Part shown: piece by piece, positions 21,725 to 32,642 of the stretch
How the letters are laid out: the number at the start of each line of letters is the position of its first letter
Position numbering within the stretch: the first letter of the stretch is position 1
From: Gibbula magus
Lineage: Eukaryota; Mollusca; Gastropoda; Trochida; Trochidae
Assembly: GCA_936450465.1 (NCBI GenBank)
Contig: OW388294.1
Location: forward strand, 68,218,075 to 68,282,074
DNA length: 64,000 bases
Direction: 5' to 3'
Position numbers and translations under genes: made by a program
The notes under the pieces: model-generated
Databases searched by the model: none
The model's input: the letters and a program-made list of their open reading frames with translations, nothing else
What the model was told of the DNA's origin: nothing

Positions 21725-21926
21725 GTGAGTATCTACATCTGTTACAATGAATAGCATTAACTCGCGCTGTATTCTCAAAGCGATCATCTTGAGTTACATT
21801 ATCAATTATAGGTATAGAACAGTTTATCAATAACCAATTTAATAAATTGTTTTAATAATAATTAATATAATAATAATAATGAATCAATAACCATGATATA
21901 AAGGAATGTGTTCTTCTTTCTTATAG
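21725..21926 (+). other. Intron of the FLYWCH pseudogene
   Basis: Begins GTGAGT after CAA and ends TTATAG. AT-rich. Confidence 0.7.
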
Positions 21927-22741
21927 ATGGACTTTGAGATGGCTGCAAGGAACGTTCTGCTCTGACAGTCTTCCCTACAACGACATGGAAGGGCTGCTTT
22001 TTCCATTATACTCAGTGTATTTGGCGAAAAGTCCAGAAGTGTGGCCTTCAGGTTGACTACAAGAACGATTTTGAAGTATCAAAATTCGTCAGAAGATGTG
22101 CTGGTTTACCCTTGGTACCCGAAAGACATGTACGTATATATTGATATGTGTGTTTTTAATAACAAATAATGAGATAAACTATATGTATGAAATTAATACA
22201 TAATATGTATGATAAGCTATGTGTGTAATAATAAAATACCATCTTTATTTGTATATTTCCATTTGCAATCCGATACAATGCATTTAGTAATGTTATTTTA
22301 ATTTTCCTTCAGGTCGAAGATGTCTGGCTCCACGCGATGGGGGAAAAGCCTGATGATGCCAGGGTGACGCAAGTGGCCGACTACGTCACTACACACTGGA
22401 TTGAAGGGGATCTGACTTTGGGGGAGTGGAACCACTTTGGAACAGACGGTCCACGTACCAACAACAACTTGGAGGGGTGGCACGGGCGCCTCAAGAAGGT
22501 TGTTGGTAAGCAGCATCCCAACATTTTTGAGTTGGCAAAGTTGATGGCCAATGAACAGGACATTAACGAAGTTAAAATGTTGCAGTACGTCGCCGGCCAA
22601 AGACTGCCACCAAAGAAGAAAGAGTATACTGATTTGGAGAGACGACTGGACATCTACAAACAAGGACTCGAAAATGGCACCATGTCATTGATTGAATACC
22701 TTGACAATGCCTCTTATTCTGTAAAATTATTTAGTTCATAA

Positions 22742-23970
22742 TAACCTTGAATACTAGTGAATTGTTGTGTAAAGTCAAATAAAAAAAAGTAAAAATATAT
22801 ATTTTGTAAGTGTAAAAGTAAAGTAAAAATGTATATTTTTGTTTCACACGATGGACTTTGTGCTACTTATACTATTTGGTGATATCAGTGATATATCGCT
22901 TCAGTGCTACTTTTAAGCTATATATTTATTTTGCTTAAAATCAATAAAAAATATATTCGAATCCGTGTTCGGTTCTTTATCGTTGAACAATTTAGCGTTA
23001 ACCGCACACTTGTAAAAACATTACCGGTCCTTTGTCAAGAACTTTTCGACCATAGCCATACACCCCTGCAGACCGACCTCTGTGTTGTTACACCAATCTT
23101 GGGGTCGGACTCACGGGACCTAACCGAATTCGGGAATACACGCCGGATCGACAAGCGGCATGCTTTGATGTAAGGTGTATATATACAATGGATTAGCCCC
23201 AGCGCGTTAATCCAAGCGTGTTGTTTTAGTAGTCGATATCAGCTAATCAGTCACAGAACACAGTTCACATTTTGATGTGAATTCATTTATGATATCAATT
23301 TTACCCTAAAATTTATTCACATTTTGAAAGACAGACCACATATAAAATCTAACATAGGTTAAGAGCCAACCGTTGAGGGTTACGAGAGACTACAATATAT
23401 CAAATACAAGATGAAATATTAATACATTAAAATGGACTATAAAATAAATTAAACTTTCGTCGTTATAAAATAAGTATGCAGGTTTAGGTAACAATACATG
23501 CAACCTCTGGACTTGACATTGTGAAGTAAAATAATAGAGACACACCGTTGACATATTTCCACACTGTAGATACAATTTCTTGTCTAAGGTCTGTATACTG
23601 TGGACAATTAAGTAGAAGATGGCACTGATCTTTAACAGCTTTACGAAAACAATTAAAATACTCTTTCAGCTAATGATAAGTTAGTAAAACGTCCCATTTC
23701 AACTCATATTTGGGCTACCCCTCATCTGAGTTGCGCCATATGTATGTATAATGTACGCATAGTATAGTATGTACATGTATATGTCTACATGTCTCGACGA
23801 CGTCTATTTGATGATTTTTATCATATACTTGTACATCTTACATGTAACCCGACAATGCAAATAAATTATATGAATTTTATACATGATACAATAAACAAAA
23901 TAATAAATGTTATATCCCTTTATATTCTTATGTTTGTATCAGGTCTTTGAAGGGCATTAAGAAGTGGTAT
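22742..23970. other. No gene seen
   Basis: The region after the MULE stop includes 'AATAAA'-like A-rich sequence near 22770-22800 that could be its polyadenylation zone. A GC-richer stretch at 23030-23170 has an open frame with no recognised motif. Confidence 0.4.
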
Positions 23971-24024
23971 ACATAAGAACAGGAAGATTTTCTGGATAAC
24001 AACTTCTTTAATGTGAAAATACAC

Positions 24025-24146
24025 GAAGTTGTTGCATGGTGATTGGAGCTGATAGGCAGATAGGTGATTGGAGCTGTCGGAGCAAATTATCCGAGGAGTC
24101 CCCACCAATCAACGCCTATCGGCTTCAATCACCATGCAACAACTTC
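24025..24146. repeat. Fold-back with 33-bp arms
   Basis: Arm GAAGTTGTTGCATGGTGATT... at 24025-24057 is mirrored at 24114-24146, with a loop of ~56 bases. It sits inside sequence otherwise matching the inverse of 44890-44930 (a Penelope-like 3' region), so it is an insertion into that repeat. Confidence 0.75.
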
Positions 24147-24208
24147 AAAGCCACCCACATCAACAATTGGCCTCTCCTCCAATCAACTATAATTAGTATT
24201 TGCTTACA

Positions 24209-25300
24209 CAGGACAAAAAGGGGTGGAATCCGACTTGGCGGATCTTGCCGGATCCTGCCGGATCCCCCCTTAATTGGGATACAGGGATCCGACGGCATAT
24301 ACCTTGCCATATCCAGGATCTGCCCGGAAACCACCAGATCTCTCACCGGATCCTTGCTTGGTCAAAATATTGGTATATTCCCCCGGATCCCCCGGATCTC
24401 TTGTCGGATCCTCATGAGGTGTGGATACTAGGATCCACCGCCGGATCCTCAACAGTATCTCAAAAGGCAAGGATACATGGATCCGCCCCCCGGATCCTCA
24501 CCAGATCCTATTCTTATGACCAAACAATTTTATGGTAGAAGAAACACTCATCTTAATTCATTTATGGTACAATTAGTTAACAAATAACATAGACATTTAT
24601 ATTTGAACAAGTATTTATTTCATTATATTGCATATCAAGATACATTTTTGAATAAGGCATTCGTTATCATTCATCAAAACAATAACAAATTCATGTGAAT
24701 AGATAAACGTAGCATTTCATTAAATCATAATGGGAGCAGTAAACTTGAACCTGTGCTACTGAGCGCTATGTTCCACACAAATCTTTTCCAAACTGCAATT
24801 CACCAATAATACAATGTCTTAATGTCTTAGGTTTCAATTAGGAAAGAAAATGTACATAAAATAAGGAGTATAGTGATATTACAGAATAATTCTGTAAAAT
24901 CAGAATTTATATCACAACTAATCAACATTTAATAGGTATCTTTTGACTTTTAGTTGCCACATTTGCTGTCACATTACATTTGTACATTCAGTGCCCCATT
25001 TAACAAAATGTAAGGCAATTGAAAACCAATAAATGTGGATAATCATGTTAATTGAGTCAATCTCTATACACATACGGTAATCATGATTCATTGAATGCAG
25101 ATAGTATCAAATGCCTGACTGTTTATGAAATAAGTTGTCTTGTTAAAATGTTAAAATATTGAATTTCATAGTTGTAATACCATATTATGATACTAAGTGA
25201 TATTCCTGGTACCATTATATGCTATTTACTGAGAAAGTTGACAATTATACCAGAAATATATAGAGATCTGTTATCAAATAATGAAAATAAAGATGTTATC
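24209..25300 (+). repeat. GGATCC-rich repeat (family E), copy 1
   Basis: From 24230 to 24520 about ten GGATCC hexamers, plus several GGATCT variants, are packed into ~290 bp. A less striking AT-rich body follows to about 25300. An inverted copy spans roughly 43800-44580, sharing 'ACAGGACAAAAAGGGGTGG' at the border and the downstream body. Open frames on both strands here come from the repeat and are not taken as genes. Confidence 0.75.
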
Positions 25301-25590
25301 AACAAAGAAAACAAGGTAAATAATGAGCATAGCTCTCTCATACCATTCTTATCAAAGTGATATAATAAGGTAAGATATATTGCAGCTGGTTAAAATTAAC
25401 TTACATGTATACTTTGGGAGATACTCATAGTTAAAAAAATCTATGTTACAAGGTTACATAACCCAAATACAACTAGGAAATCTACATTATTGACCGATTT
25501 AATGTGTTAGGTTCCTTAACGCCTCAACATATGTCAGAGATATGAAGGGAAAAGAAATTACTTCCTCATAATGAAGAAAATGTATAATAA
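25301..25590. other. No gene seen
   Basis: AT-rich spacer between repeats. Confidence 0.4.
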
Positions 25591-25599
25591 ATTAAAAGG

Positions 25600-25987
25600 C
25601 ATCCTCGGTTACCCAGGGTTTTATATGTGCTCCGTTACTCTCTTAGCTATATCACCCCTGGGAAACTTGATCAGAGAAATCTGTACTCAAAATACCCGCC
25701 CTTGGCCGGCATGGGCCAATCAAACTACTACTCAGCTTGGACCTGCGAGCCAATGACAATTTATATCACGTTGCAAAACACGCGAGGTCATTTTGTTAGC
25801 CATCCGTCACCGGTTATCTCCCTTGACCATTTCTGTCTTATCCTATTGAGCATTTTCTTTGGTCACTGACTTTGTCACGCCGGCCAAGGGCGGGTAATTT
25901 TAGTACTGATTTCTCTGATAGAGTTTCCCAGGGGTGATATAGTGGAGAGAAATGGAGCGTATATAAAACCCTTGGTAACCGAGGATG
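25600..25987. mobile_element. Mutator-type MITE with 9-bp duplication
   Basis: 388 bp with ~75-bp terminal inverted repeats, starting CATCCTCGGTTACC and ending in the inverse, CCGAGGATG. Exact 9-bp target duplications ATTAAAAGG flank it (25591-25599, 25988-25996). A 9-bp duplication with long terminal repeats is the standard sign of the Mutator/MULE superfamily. The same termini form the fold-back at 174-312. No transposase inside. Confidence 0.88.
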
Positions 25988-25996
25988 ATTAAAAGG

Positions 25997-26585
25997 GTGG
26001 AAGACTACAATATACAAATTGTAAATCTACAAATTAAGATTTTATTTTATAAATTTAGTAAGTTCTGAAGTAATGAGCGAACCAAGAAACTAACCGATTT
26101 GTTCTCAATGTGCCTCCGTCCCTATTTACTTACTTTACTTTACTTTATTTGAATATGCTATATAATATATAGTACATGTTTACTTTCATTAATTATTATT
26201 AGTCAAATAGTTACTGGTTAGAGGAAAAGTTGTCACTGAAAACATGATGTAGTTTATCAATGCTGGGGGTCATCAAGACAGACTTCTGTGATTATAGGCG
26301 ACTCAAGTCTGCTGTACAATGTGTAATGTGTTTAGTACTGTTTATCATGTTATATACCTCAAAACAATATTTATCATTATCATAATACCTTTAATGACTT
26401 ACTTTTATCAAATAAAGTTCACTTTTCTTATTCATCAAATGAAAGAGCTCAAATGCTGAGTGATATATATATAGAGGACACCAATACACAAACAACTATT
26501 AAACTGTAGGTAAACTGGGTTATTGGTACATTGAGAAACACAAAAGACACAGGGAGGGCTCACTTCTGTTTTTTTGGCGGGTGCA
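25997..26585. other. No gene seen
   Basis: AT-rich. It includes the 3' flank of the minus-strand pseudogene ending at 26586. Confidence 0.4.
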
Positions 26586-27479
26586 TTATTGTAGTGATCG
26601 TCCTTTTGCTGATCTGGAGACTGGTGTTGACTGTGGTAGAGAAGAGGGGGAAACGGAAATTTCTGGTGAAGATGGTGAAGTTAGAGATGATAATGATGAT
26701 GATGATGTGGTAGGGGGCAAGGTAGGCTTGTCAAGGTAGTTATCTAAAAAGTAAGAATAAAACACAATTAAAATGACTAAATTTATCAAACATTTGTAGG
26801 GCTAATAATATTAGCTGGGCTAATATAACAGAACAAATAAAATTTCTATTCCAATATGATTTCATGAAGAATCTTCGCTCTGATCATTTAATTTCAGAGG
26901 GAAAACAGGGAAATTTACTCATGGCAAAAATTAATTTCACATTATGACATGCTTATGGTAATATGCACTGAACAGTATTATCAAGTCCAAAACAAAAAAC
27001 ATACCCGAAGTATGATGATACTTTGCTCTTATGGCCCAAGCTGGGACCATAGATGAAGGCTTGAACCTTGAATAATTTGCAGGGTGGTCTTCCAGTTCCA
27101 TGACTCCCCCTAGTTGGTCGAGGATCTCCTTTATCTCCCTCAGCTGCCGAGACTCCCAGATGAGAGGCAAGACTAGTCGCTCTTCACTCTCGTCATCCGT
27201 CATATCTTGTGACGTGCACTCTCTGGTCAATACTGTCAGGGCCCTGGTTTTCCATTCAGTAGTTCGCCTCGACTTCTCAACGGCTACAACTCTTTTCATT
27301 TTCTGTAACACAAAAAGACATCTTAGCATATCTGTAACATTGACAAAATTATTTGATACAGAGCAACAACATATCCCACACTGTTGCCACAGACATTCCA
27401 TCCCATTTTTAGTTAGGTTATATACTTGATTTCTTGATGTCATTTAAGCAAAGTTTTCTGTAGCTCATCACTTTTAAGA

Positions 27480-27788
27480 GGTGAGGTGAGTTGGGGTTTA
27501 ACGCCGCTTTCAAGCGTATTTCACTTATATCACGGCTGCTAGTATTATGGCAGGCAGAAAGCCCGCAACCCCATGTGGCTATACTTTGCGGTGAAACCTG
27601 CGAGCCTCAGTTGGAACTAGCGAACCATGGGTGGTACTACGCTGAATTCAGTTTAGCATGCACCCAAACCTTACTGCGTGCAGAACAGTTCTCTACTGCA
27701 GACAAAGTTGCCGTGCCCCTGGCGGGATTCGAACACCGGATCTCTTGATCCGAAGCCGAACGTGCTAACCACTGCGCTATCCCGCCCC
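27480..27788 (-). mobile_element. Full-length tRNA-derived SINE
   Basis: 309 bp on the minus strand with exact 12-bp target duplications TCACTTTTAAGA (27468-27479, 27789-27800). Its 5' head, read from 27788 down, is tRNA-like: box A 'TAGCGCAGTGGTTAGCACG' and box B 'GGTGTTCGAATCC'. The body ends in a tail of repeated CACCTC. It lies in the intron between the pseudogene exons at 28023 and 27302. Pol III promoter boxes look intact. A 5'-truncated sibling is at 4508-4627. Confidence 0.92.
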
Positions 27789-28869
27789 TCACTTTTAAGA
27801 AGAATGACAACTAACTCCACATTGCATTTATTTCAATTTCTTTGTCAGGTATTGTTTTGGTTAATAATATTGACATCCTTATATGTTATGTCAAGATTTA
27901 AAGGATAACTACACTGCTTCAGACAATATACTTAACACTTTCACAAATACAAATTGGATAAGCAATATTTAACCAGATTGAATAAAACTTATTCTGTTAA
28001 TGAACAAACAACCAACACCTACCCTTATCATTCTCTTGTTTCATCCGTTGGCGGCCCGACGGCCCCCCTTTCCACTTAACTCTCTGCCGTGATCATGTCG
28101 TTGATTGCACCAGACTTGGCGGAAAGCATCTGTTACAAAAATCATTAATGCAGAACTGAAGGCAACGCTAGAATTAACACGTGCTTTGGCCTAACTTTTA
28201 TATTTACTTATATTTACTTAACTAACTAAACATGGATACTATTCATCTGATTGAAATTGACCATTCCGAGGAATTAAATCTGCAAAATAGTTCATATCAG
28301 GTTACAAACTTGTTCTATACTATGATTCCTCGCCTGACAAGGTCTGAGGACACCCCGTACAGGCGCGTGTTCTGTATCAGTTTAGCACAGATAAAGCCCA
28401 GTCAAATAACTGACGAATCACAGCATACTCTTTAAACAGTCGCCGTTTTGAAAGTATTCAGAACAGACGAAAGGATAGCTGTTTGGAGTTATCTGCCCAA
28501 GCACAGTGGGCTGTTATCATACCTCCAAACAATATGAGTTTGTATCCCGATTAGATTTATGTACTTTTTTGCAACTCGTATTCTTCAGAAAAGTGTCTAT
28601 TTTAATCAGACTGCATGGGAGGTTGTCTGCATTTGGGATGTAAAATGCCTTAGTCATTATGATCATAACTGGTTTTTGTTTTCTATCAACAATGCATTAT
28701 ATGAAAACATGAAATATCAATATTAATTTGACATTAGGACAGAAACACTGATCAAAACCTAATAGACATTATGGGATACTAAACACTAAACCCTCTACTC
28801 TAACAGACTATCACATGTTTAACTATTCTCAAAACAGAGTAAATGTAAATTACCAGGCAAAAGAAGTAT

Positions 28870-29120
28870 ACACCTTAGTTGGTTTTATCATATGTATGAT
28901 TTTTAAATACAAATATCTTCAGTTTTCAACATCATACTCTAAAACTGAATAGTGTAGGCCTTTAAGTCATCAGTCAAAGAACTACGTTGTTTTTTTTAAA
29001 AATTTAAAAATAATTTGGATAGAAAACAAATGTTAATCGACATATTATATAAGACATATTCTATGCACAAATCATTTAATCTGCTTAATTCAGTTCACAT
29101 TTACAATATTTTAAACATGG
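28870..29120 (+). repeat. Flank of family C repeat
   Basis: Matches the left part of the 13.1-14.4 kb repeat ('TTTATCATATGTAT', 'TTAATCGACAT', 'ATATTTTAAACATGGTA') but lacks the GTTGACTTT array. It lies in an intron of the minus-strand pseudogene. Confidence 0.5.
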
Positions 29121-31382
29121 TAGGGTTCATGTTATTAGAGAAAGATATTATAACTAAAAAGTAAGCAATCGCCAATTAATTCATTAAAACATCTGCAGAT
29201 AAGTGGTATTGTATCATGCTATAATCAAATACATCTCTTTTTTTTAAATGAGGTACATTTTGTATGTACTTTGTTTGCCTGTCAGTTAATATGTAGACTT
29301 TAACAGGAACAGATTTTTGGACCATTCACTGCAATAATAATTTCCATTAAATTATTCATACTTACCATCAAGAATGACTTCAGTTGCCCAAAGTTGGTCG
29401 GTCTTGTTGAGGATGATCTCTTTAACAATCTTGTCACGGGTTGCCGTCACAACATCATCATATCTGGAACAAATATAAAACATTAGTTCAATACCAATGA
29501 AAGATAAACTTACAAAACCGTAGCTGGTAGCTGACAGGTATATATACTCCTAGTTAATTGACTTAGGATAGAAAAAGAAATGATCATGGTTATTATAGGG
29601 TAACAGTGTATTTGTATTTGTGTTTTTTCAGCTCGGTATAAGAATCTTCCTCATTCAAACACTATGAAGCAACACAATTTCAATGACTTTTCCATGACTT
29701 TCAAGGATGGTCCTAGACTTTTCCATAAGAAACGAAGCAAGGTATGATAACTTTGATGCAGGATTTGTATACACTTTTTAAGTTAAAATAAGACGGAAAG
29801 TAAGTACATGAGCAGAATTGTAAAAAGAAATATAAAATCATTTAACATTTGTATTTATGCCGGTTTACTTTTTTCATAGTATTTTCTTCAAGGTCATGAA
29901 ACTAATAGCTAGATTCCATGACCGGTATGAACACTTATCTTAATTACCGGTAGGCTATTTGATTGAAGCATATGTTTACAACAATGCATCATTGACATTG
30001 ATAACATATTATGAAAACGACGTGATAATAACAACATAACTTTCAATAACTTTGAAAGGAAGACAATAATGCATTGGTTTTCATTGTCAATGATGGTTTT
30101 AAGATTATTTAGACAAATATCATACATTAAGCAAATTTACCTGTGAGTCTTGCTTCATTTACTCACACAATTTGAAAAGGACTCATAGAAAATTTAACTG
30201 CGAGTCCCTGAGATGCAAGGTTTCATTTATACTACCGTAATAGGATTACTATGGAGGGACTATGGAGTGTTTATTTTCTGGGACTCATAAAAGCTGGTGA
30301 TAGTGAGTCCCTGTACTCTAAAAGTCATATTGTAGATTAATCACTGAGTAACACAAATTTGAAATTTAGTCTTTAGATATAAACAGATAAAGAAGCTTAC
30401 TTGACAACTGTGAGAGACAAGGTAATGACTACAGATCAGTTATTATCACAATAAAGAGATGGTAACTTACGCTTCATAGCTTAGTATGACTGGCTGTACA
30501 GGCTTGCTAAACAGTCTCATCATTTTCTTGACAGCATTCTGTCTGGAAATAAGATGGATTTGTTAGCTAAAAATTTGGCTGTGTTGTCAAATTGTACAAA
30601 CAAACAATGAACAAGACATTAGCATGTAGGCTAGTTACATAATCATGAAAATTCAAGACTTGAACATTTTGTCAGCTGATTATGAAACTTCTATGAACTT
30701 GAGCGCAAATGAGCATCATCATAAACATCATAAAGTGATAGACAACAAACATTTGATACCAAATATTGAGTTATTTCATTTATGTTGATTTTGATTATCA
30801 ATATTCTAACAGATACCAAATTATTTTATCATGGTATTTTGTTTGGTCAGATATAAGTTACTCAATAAAATGTATGCCACAATGTTAGATCTTTTACTTA
30901 GATTTCCAAACACAGATGGATATGCTAAAGCTGGAACGGAACTTCCATAAATAGCTTGGGATATCCCTTGTTGGTATGGACCAATGAGATGTCCGAAAAC
31001 GGCATACACTCGCTGACTGTCGAAATTCCGATTCACTAAATGAGACAAGACAAGGCATCAAAACATTCTCCTCAACGAATTGTCTCCAATTCAATTTGGA
31101 TAAAGATCATATGCAAAAGTGGTGAAGTGTATTCATATTAATTTTAAAACAAGTTTATTGTCAACATTGGTTTGTGTCCGAAAACCAAGCACTCGAGATT
31201 ATAGTTTTGGGGGGGTAGGCCTAAATCTTATCAATAAAGCTCCACAAATCGTTTCACGCGACATATGAAAACCAAAATGTTTAAAAAGTGGTGTAATTAC
31301 TACTAACTCCTCTAAGAAATAGGCCTAGTTGTTTTAATGTGAACACAAGTAGATTCTACTTACTGACATTGGTGACAATTAA

Positions 31383-31872
31383 AGGTGCATCCATTGTGTT
31401 TCATAAAATTTTATTTGGCTTTAATACGTTCCAACACACCATATGTGATGTTTACAATACAAACAAATTCACTTAGCTTGCATATTCATCCCCAATCGCC
31501 AAACATATCATAATTACTAGTTTCCAATTAAAATCGAGTAACATCATTATGCATGTGCAGAAACCGAAAGTGCACGTCCTATTTACATGCACAATAGTTA
31601 TATGACCTATTGAACATTATCAACCCAAATTTGTTATTTTGTCTGGTGTAAATAAGATTCCAAAATTACGTTTGACTCATTGGCGCGCGCCACACGCGGT
31701 GCACTGTCCGGTTTTCGATCAGAAATCACTACTTTTACCTTCATATCGTCAATATACTAAGTCGAGTATCATTAAAATGGTTGTGTTCGGTAACAGTTGG
31801 TACTTCTCGATAAAATAAGACCATTTATAACGTTTGTCATATTTGACCCCCAACAACACAATGGATGTACCT
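31383..31872 (+). mobile_element. TTAA MITE (family D), copy 1
   Basis: 490 bp, starting AGGTGCATCCATTGTGTT and ending AACACAATGGATGTACCT, between two TTAA (31379-31382, 31873-31876). A TTAA target suggests piggyBac or Kolobok. It lies within the most upstream recognised exon of the minus-strand pseudogene. Taking it out with one TTAA gives an exon whose donor phase matches the next exon at 30542. The near-identical copy at 55119-55607 shows recent activity. Confidence 0.88.
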
Positions 31873-31991
31873 TTAAGGGTTCTTCTACCGAAGGCCCAGA
31901 TTTCGATGTCAACTTATTGTAGATCCTTGACGATGGAATTTGTGTCACTGATCGTCTTTTCCATCCTCTCGAGTCTTCTGAGATTCTCCAT

Positions 31992-32518
31992 TGTAATGTT
32001 GGTGTTCTTACTTGTAGGAAAACTACTGCTGACATCATGAATCTTAGAACCAAGCCCTAACTTGTGTATATTGCAACGGAATCATGGGTAGATAGGTTCT
32101 CGTAACTTCTCGGTAATTTTCGGTGTTGCTGTTGCAGGCCGTGGGCGTGGCCTTTTCTATATCTCGGTCGGGCATTTTAATAACCACATTTCTGAAAAAT
32201 GACTTACCTTACTTTCAGTTCCATTTCATTAAAAATGCATGTTTAGTTTTGCATATTTTATTCGGTTCTAAAATGTACCATATTACAAAAGTTGCTTGTT
32301 TAATTTTTACTCAACTTTCATATTCACCCCCATGCAAACGCTTAAAATATCAAATACATATAAGACTACTGGTATGTCATTGTTTTTGCCGAATATCATT
32401 TCTATCTCATCGAGTGGAGTGAGTAAGTGATATTTTCACGAGTGGCGCAGTGAAAATATGACTTTATATTGCTTATGTACAAATATGGCTTATATTTTCA
32501 TTATTAAGAGGTTATTAC
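31992..32518. other. No gene seen
   Basis: Includes the 5' side of the pseudogene; the exon frame stays open for ~50 bp beyond the ATG. No promoter was identified. At 32400-32470 a 'GTGAAAATATGAC' type repeat precedes the hairpin. Confidence 0.4.
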
Positions 32519-32642
32519 ATGACAGTTTTCCTTTCGCCGGTCATATCAACCCGAGACTGCCATATCAGCCCGAGGGCCGAAGGCCCGAGGGCTGATATGG
32601 CAGTCGAGGGTTGATATTCCCGGCGAAAGGAAAACTGTCATA
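32519..32642. repeat. Long hairpin element with GC-rich apex
   Basis: Arms of ~58 bp (starting ATGACAGTTTTCCTTTCGCC) meet at an apex 'GAGGGCCGAAGGCCC'. The inner-arm sequence 'GGGCTGATATGG' recurs at ~33410, so the hairpin may be one end of a larger element reaching ~33475. The architecture resembles the hairpin at 51750-51876, but the sequence differs. Confidence 0.75.

Larger units (their letters stand above)
17287..22741 (+). pseudogene. FLYWCH-type MULE transposase gene, broken
   Basis: Four exons are traceable. Exon 1 (~17287-17492) encodes a FLYWCH zinc finger: 'RGGRYLCLNGYM', then after a frameshift 'WKCAKKVC' and 'DHNHEP' (C2H2 ligands). Exon 2 (17680-18052, resuming 21539-21724) holds 'DVMYGDGTF', the conserved start of the MULE catalytic core, then 'FTQLYTIHA' and 'FPPVFLLLPNK'. 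Exon 3 (21927-22129) has 'DFEMAARN' and, after a frameshift, 'GCFFHYTQCIWRKVQ'. Exon 4 (22313-22741) has the family hallmark 'RTNNNLEGWHGRLKK'. Splice junctions are canonical, with matching phase at AAG|GTC and CAT|GTC. At least three frameshifts plus a 3.48-kb insertion after DGTF show it is dead. MULE transposases act on DNA in the nucleus. This may be an old MULE or a domesticated FLYWCH gene that died. Confidence 0.88.
26586..31991 (-). pseudogene. Multi-exon gene of unknown function, disrupted
   Basis: Minus-strand exons with canonical splice sites and continuous phase: most upstream recognised (ATG at 31991-31989, to donor CA|GTAAGT near 31364, with a MITE inside), 30471-30542, 29366-29463, 28023-28129, 27005-27302 and 26586-26743 (stop). 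The product starts with a heptad-like helix ('LRRLERMEKTISDTNSIVKD'). Then come 'KKMMRLFSKPVQPVILSYEA', 'RDKIVKEIILNKTDQLWATE', a basic stretch, an acidic 'MTDDESEERLVLPLIW', and a Ser/Pro-rich tail. The TRDKI...W...DDAFRQ region is faintly BEN-domain-like; that is a guess. In-frame stops occur after 'SIVKDLQ' (exon 1) and at 28043-28041 (TGA). The TTAA MITE splits exon 1. Read as dead, though a shorter product from downstream exons cannot be excluded. Confidence 0.72.

Noticed and set aside
24036..24538. Overlapping open frames of 112-131 codons on both strands in the GGATCC region
   Set aside because: The low-complexity hexamer keeps several frames open at once, and the inverted copy does the same; repeat artefact.
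27718..27788. tRNA gene
   Set aside because: Box A and box B are present, but the sequence is the head of a SINE with target duplications and a non-tRNA body.
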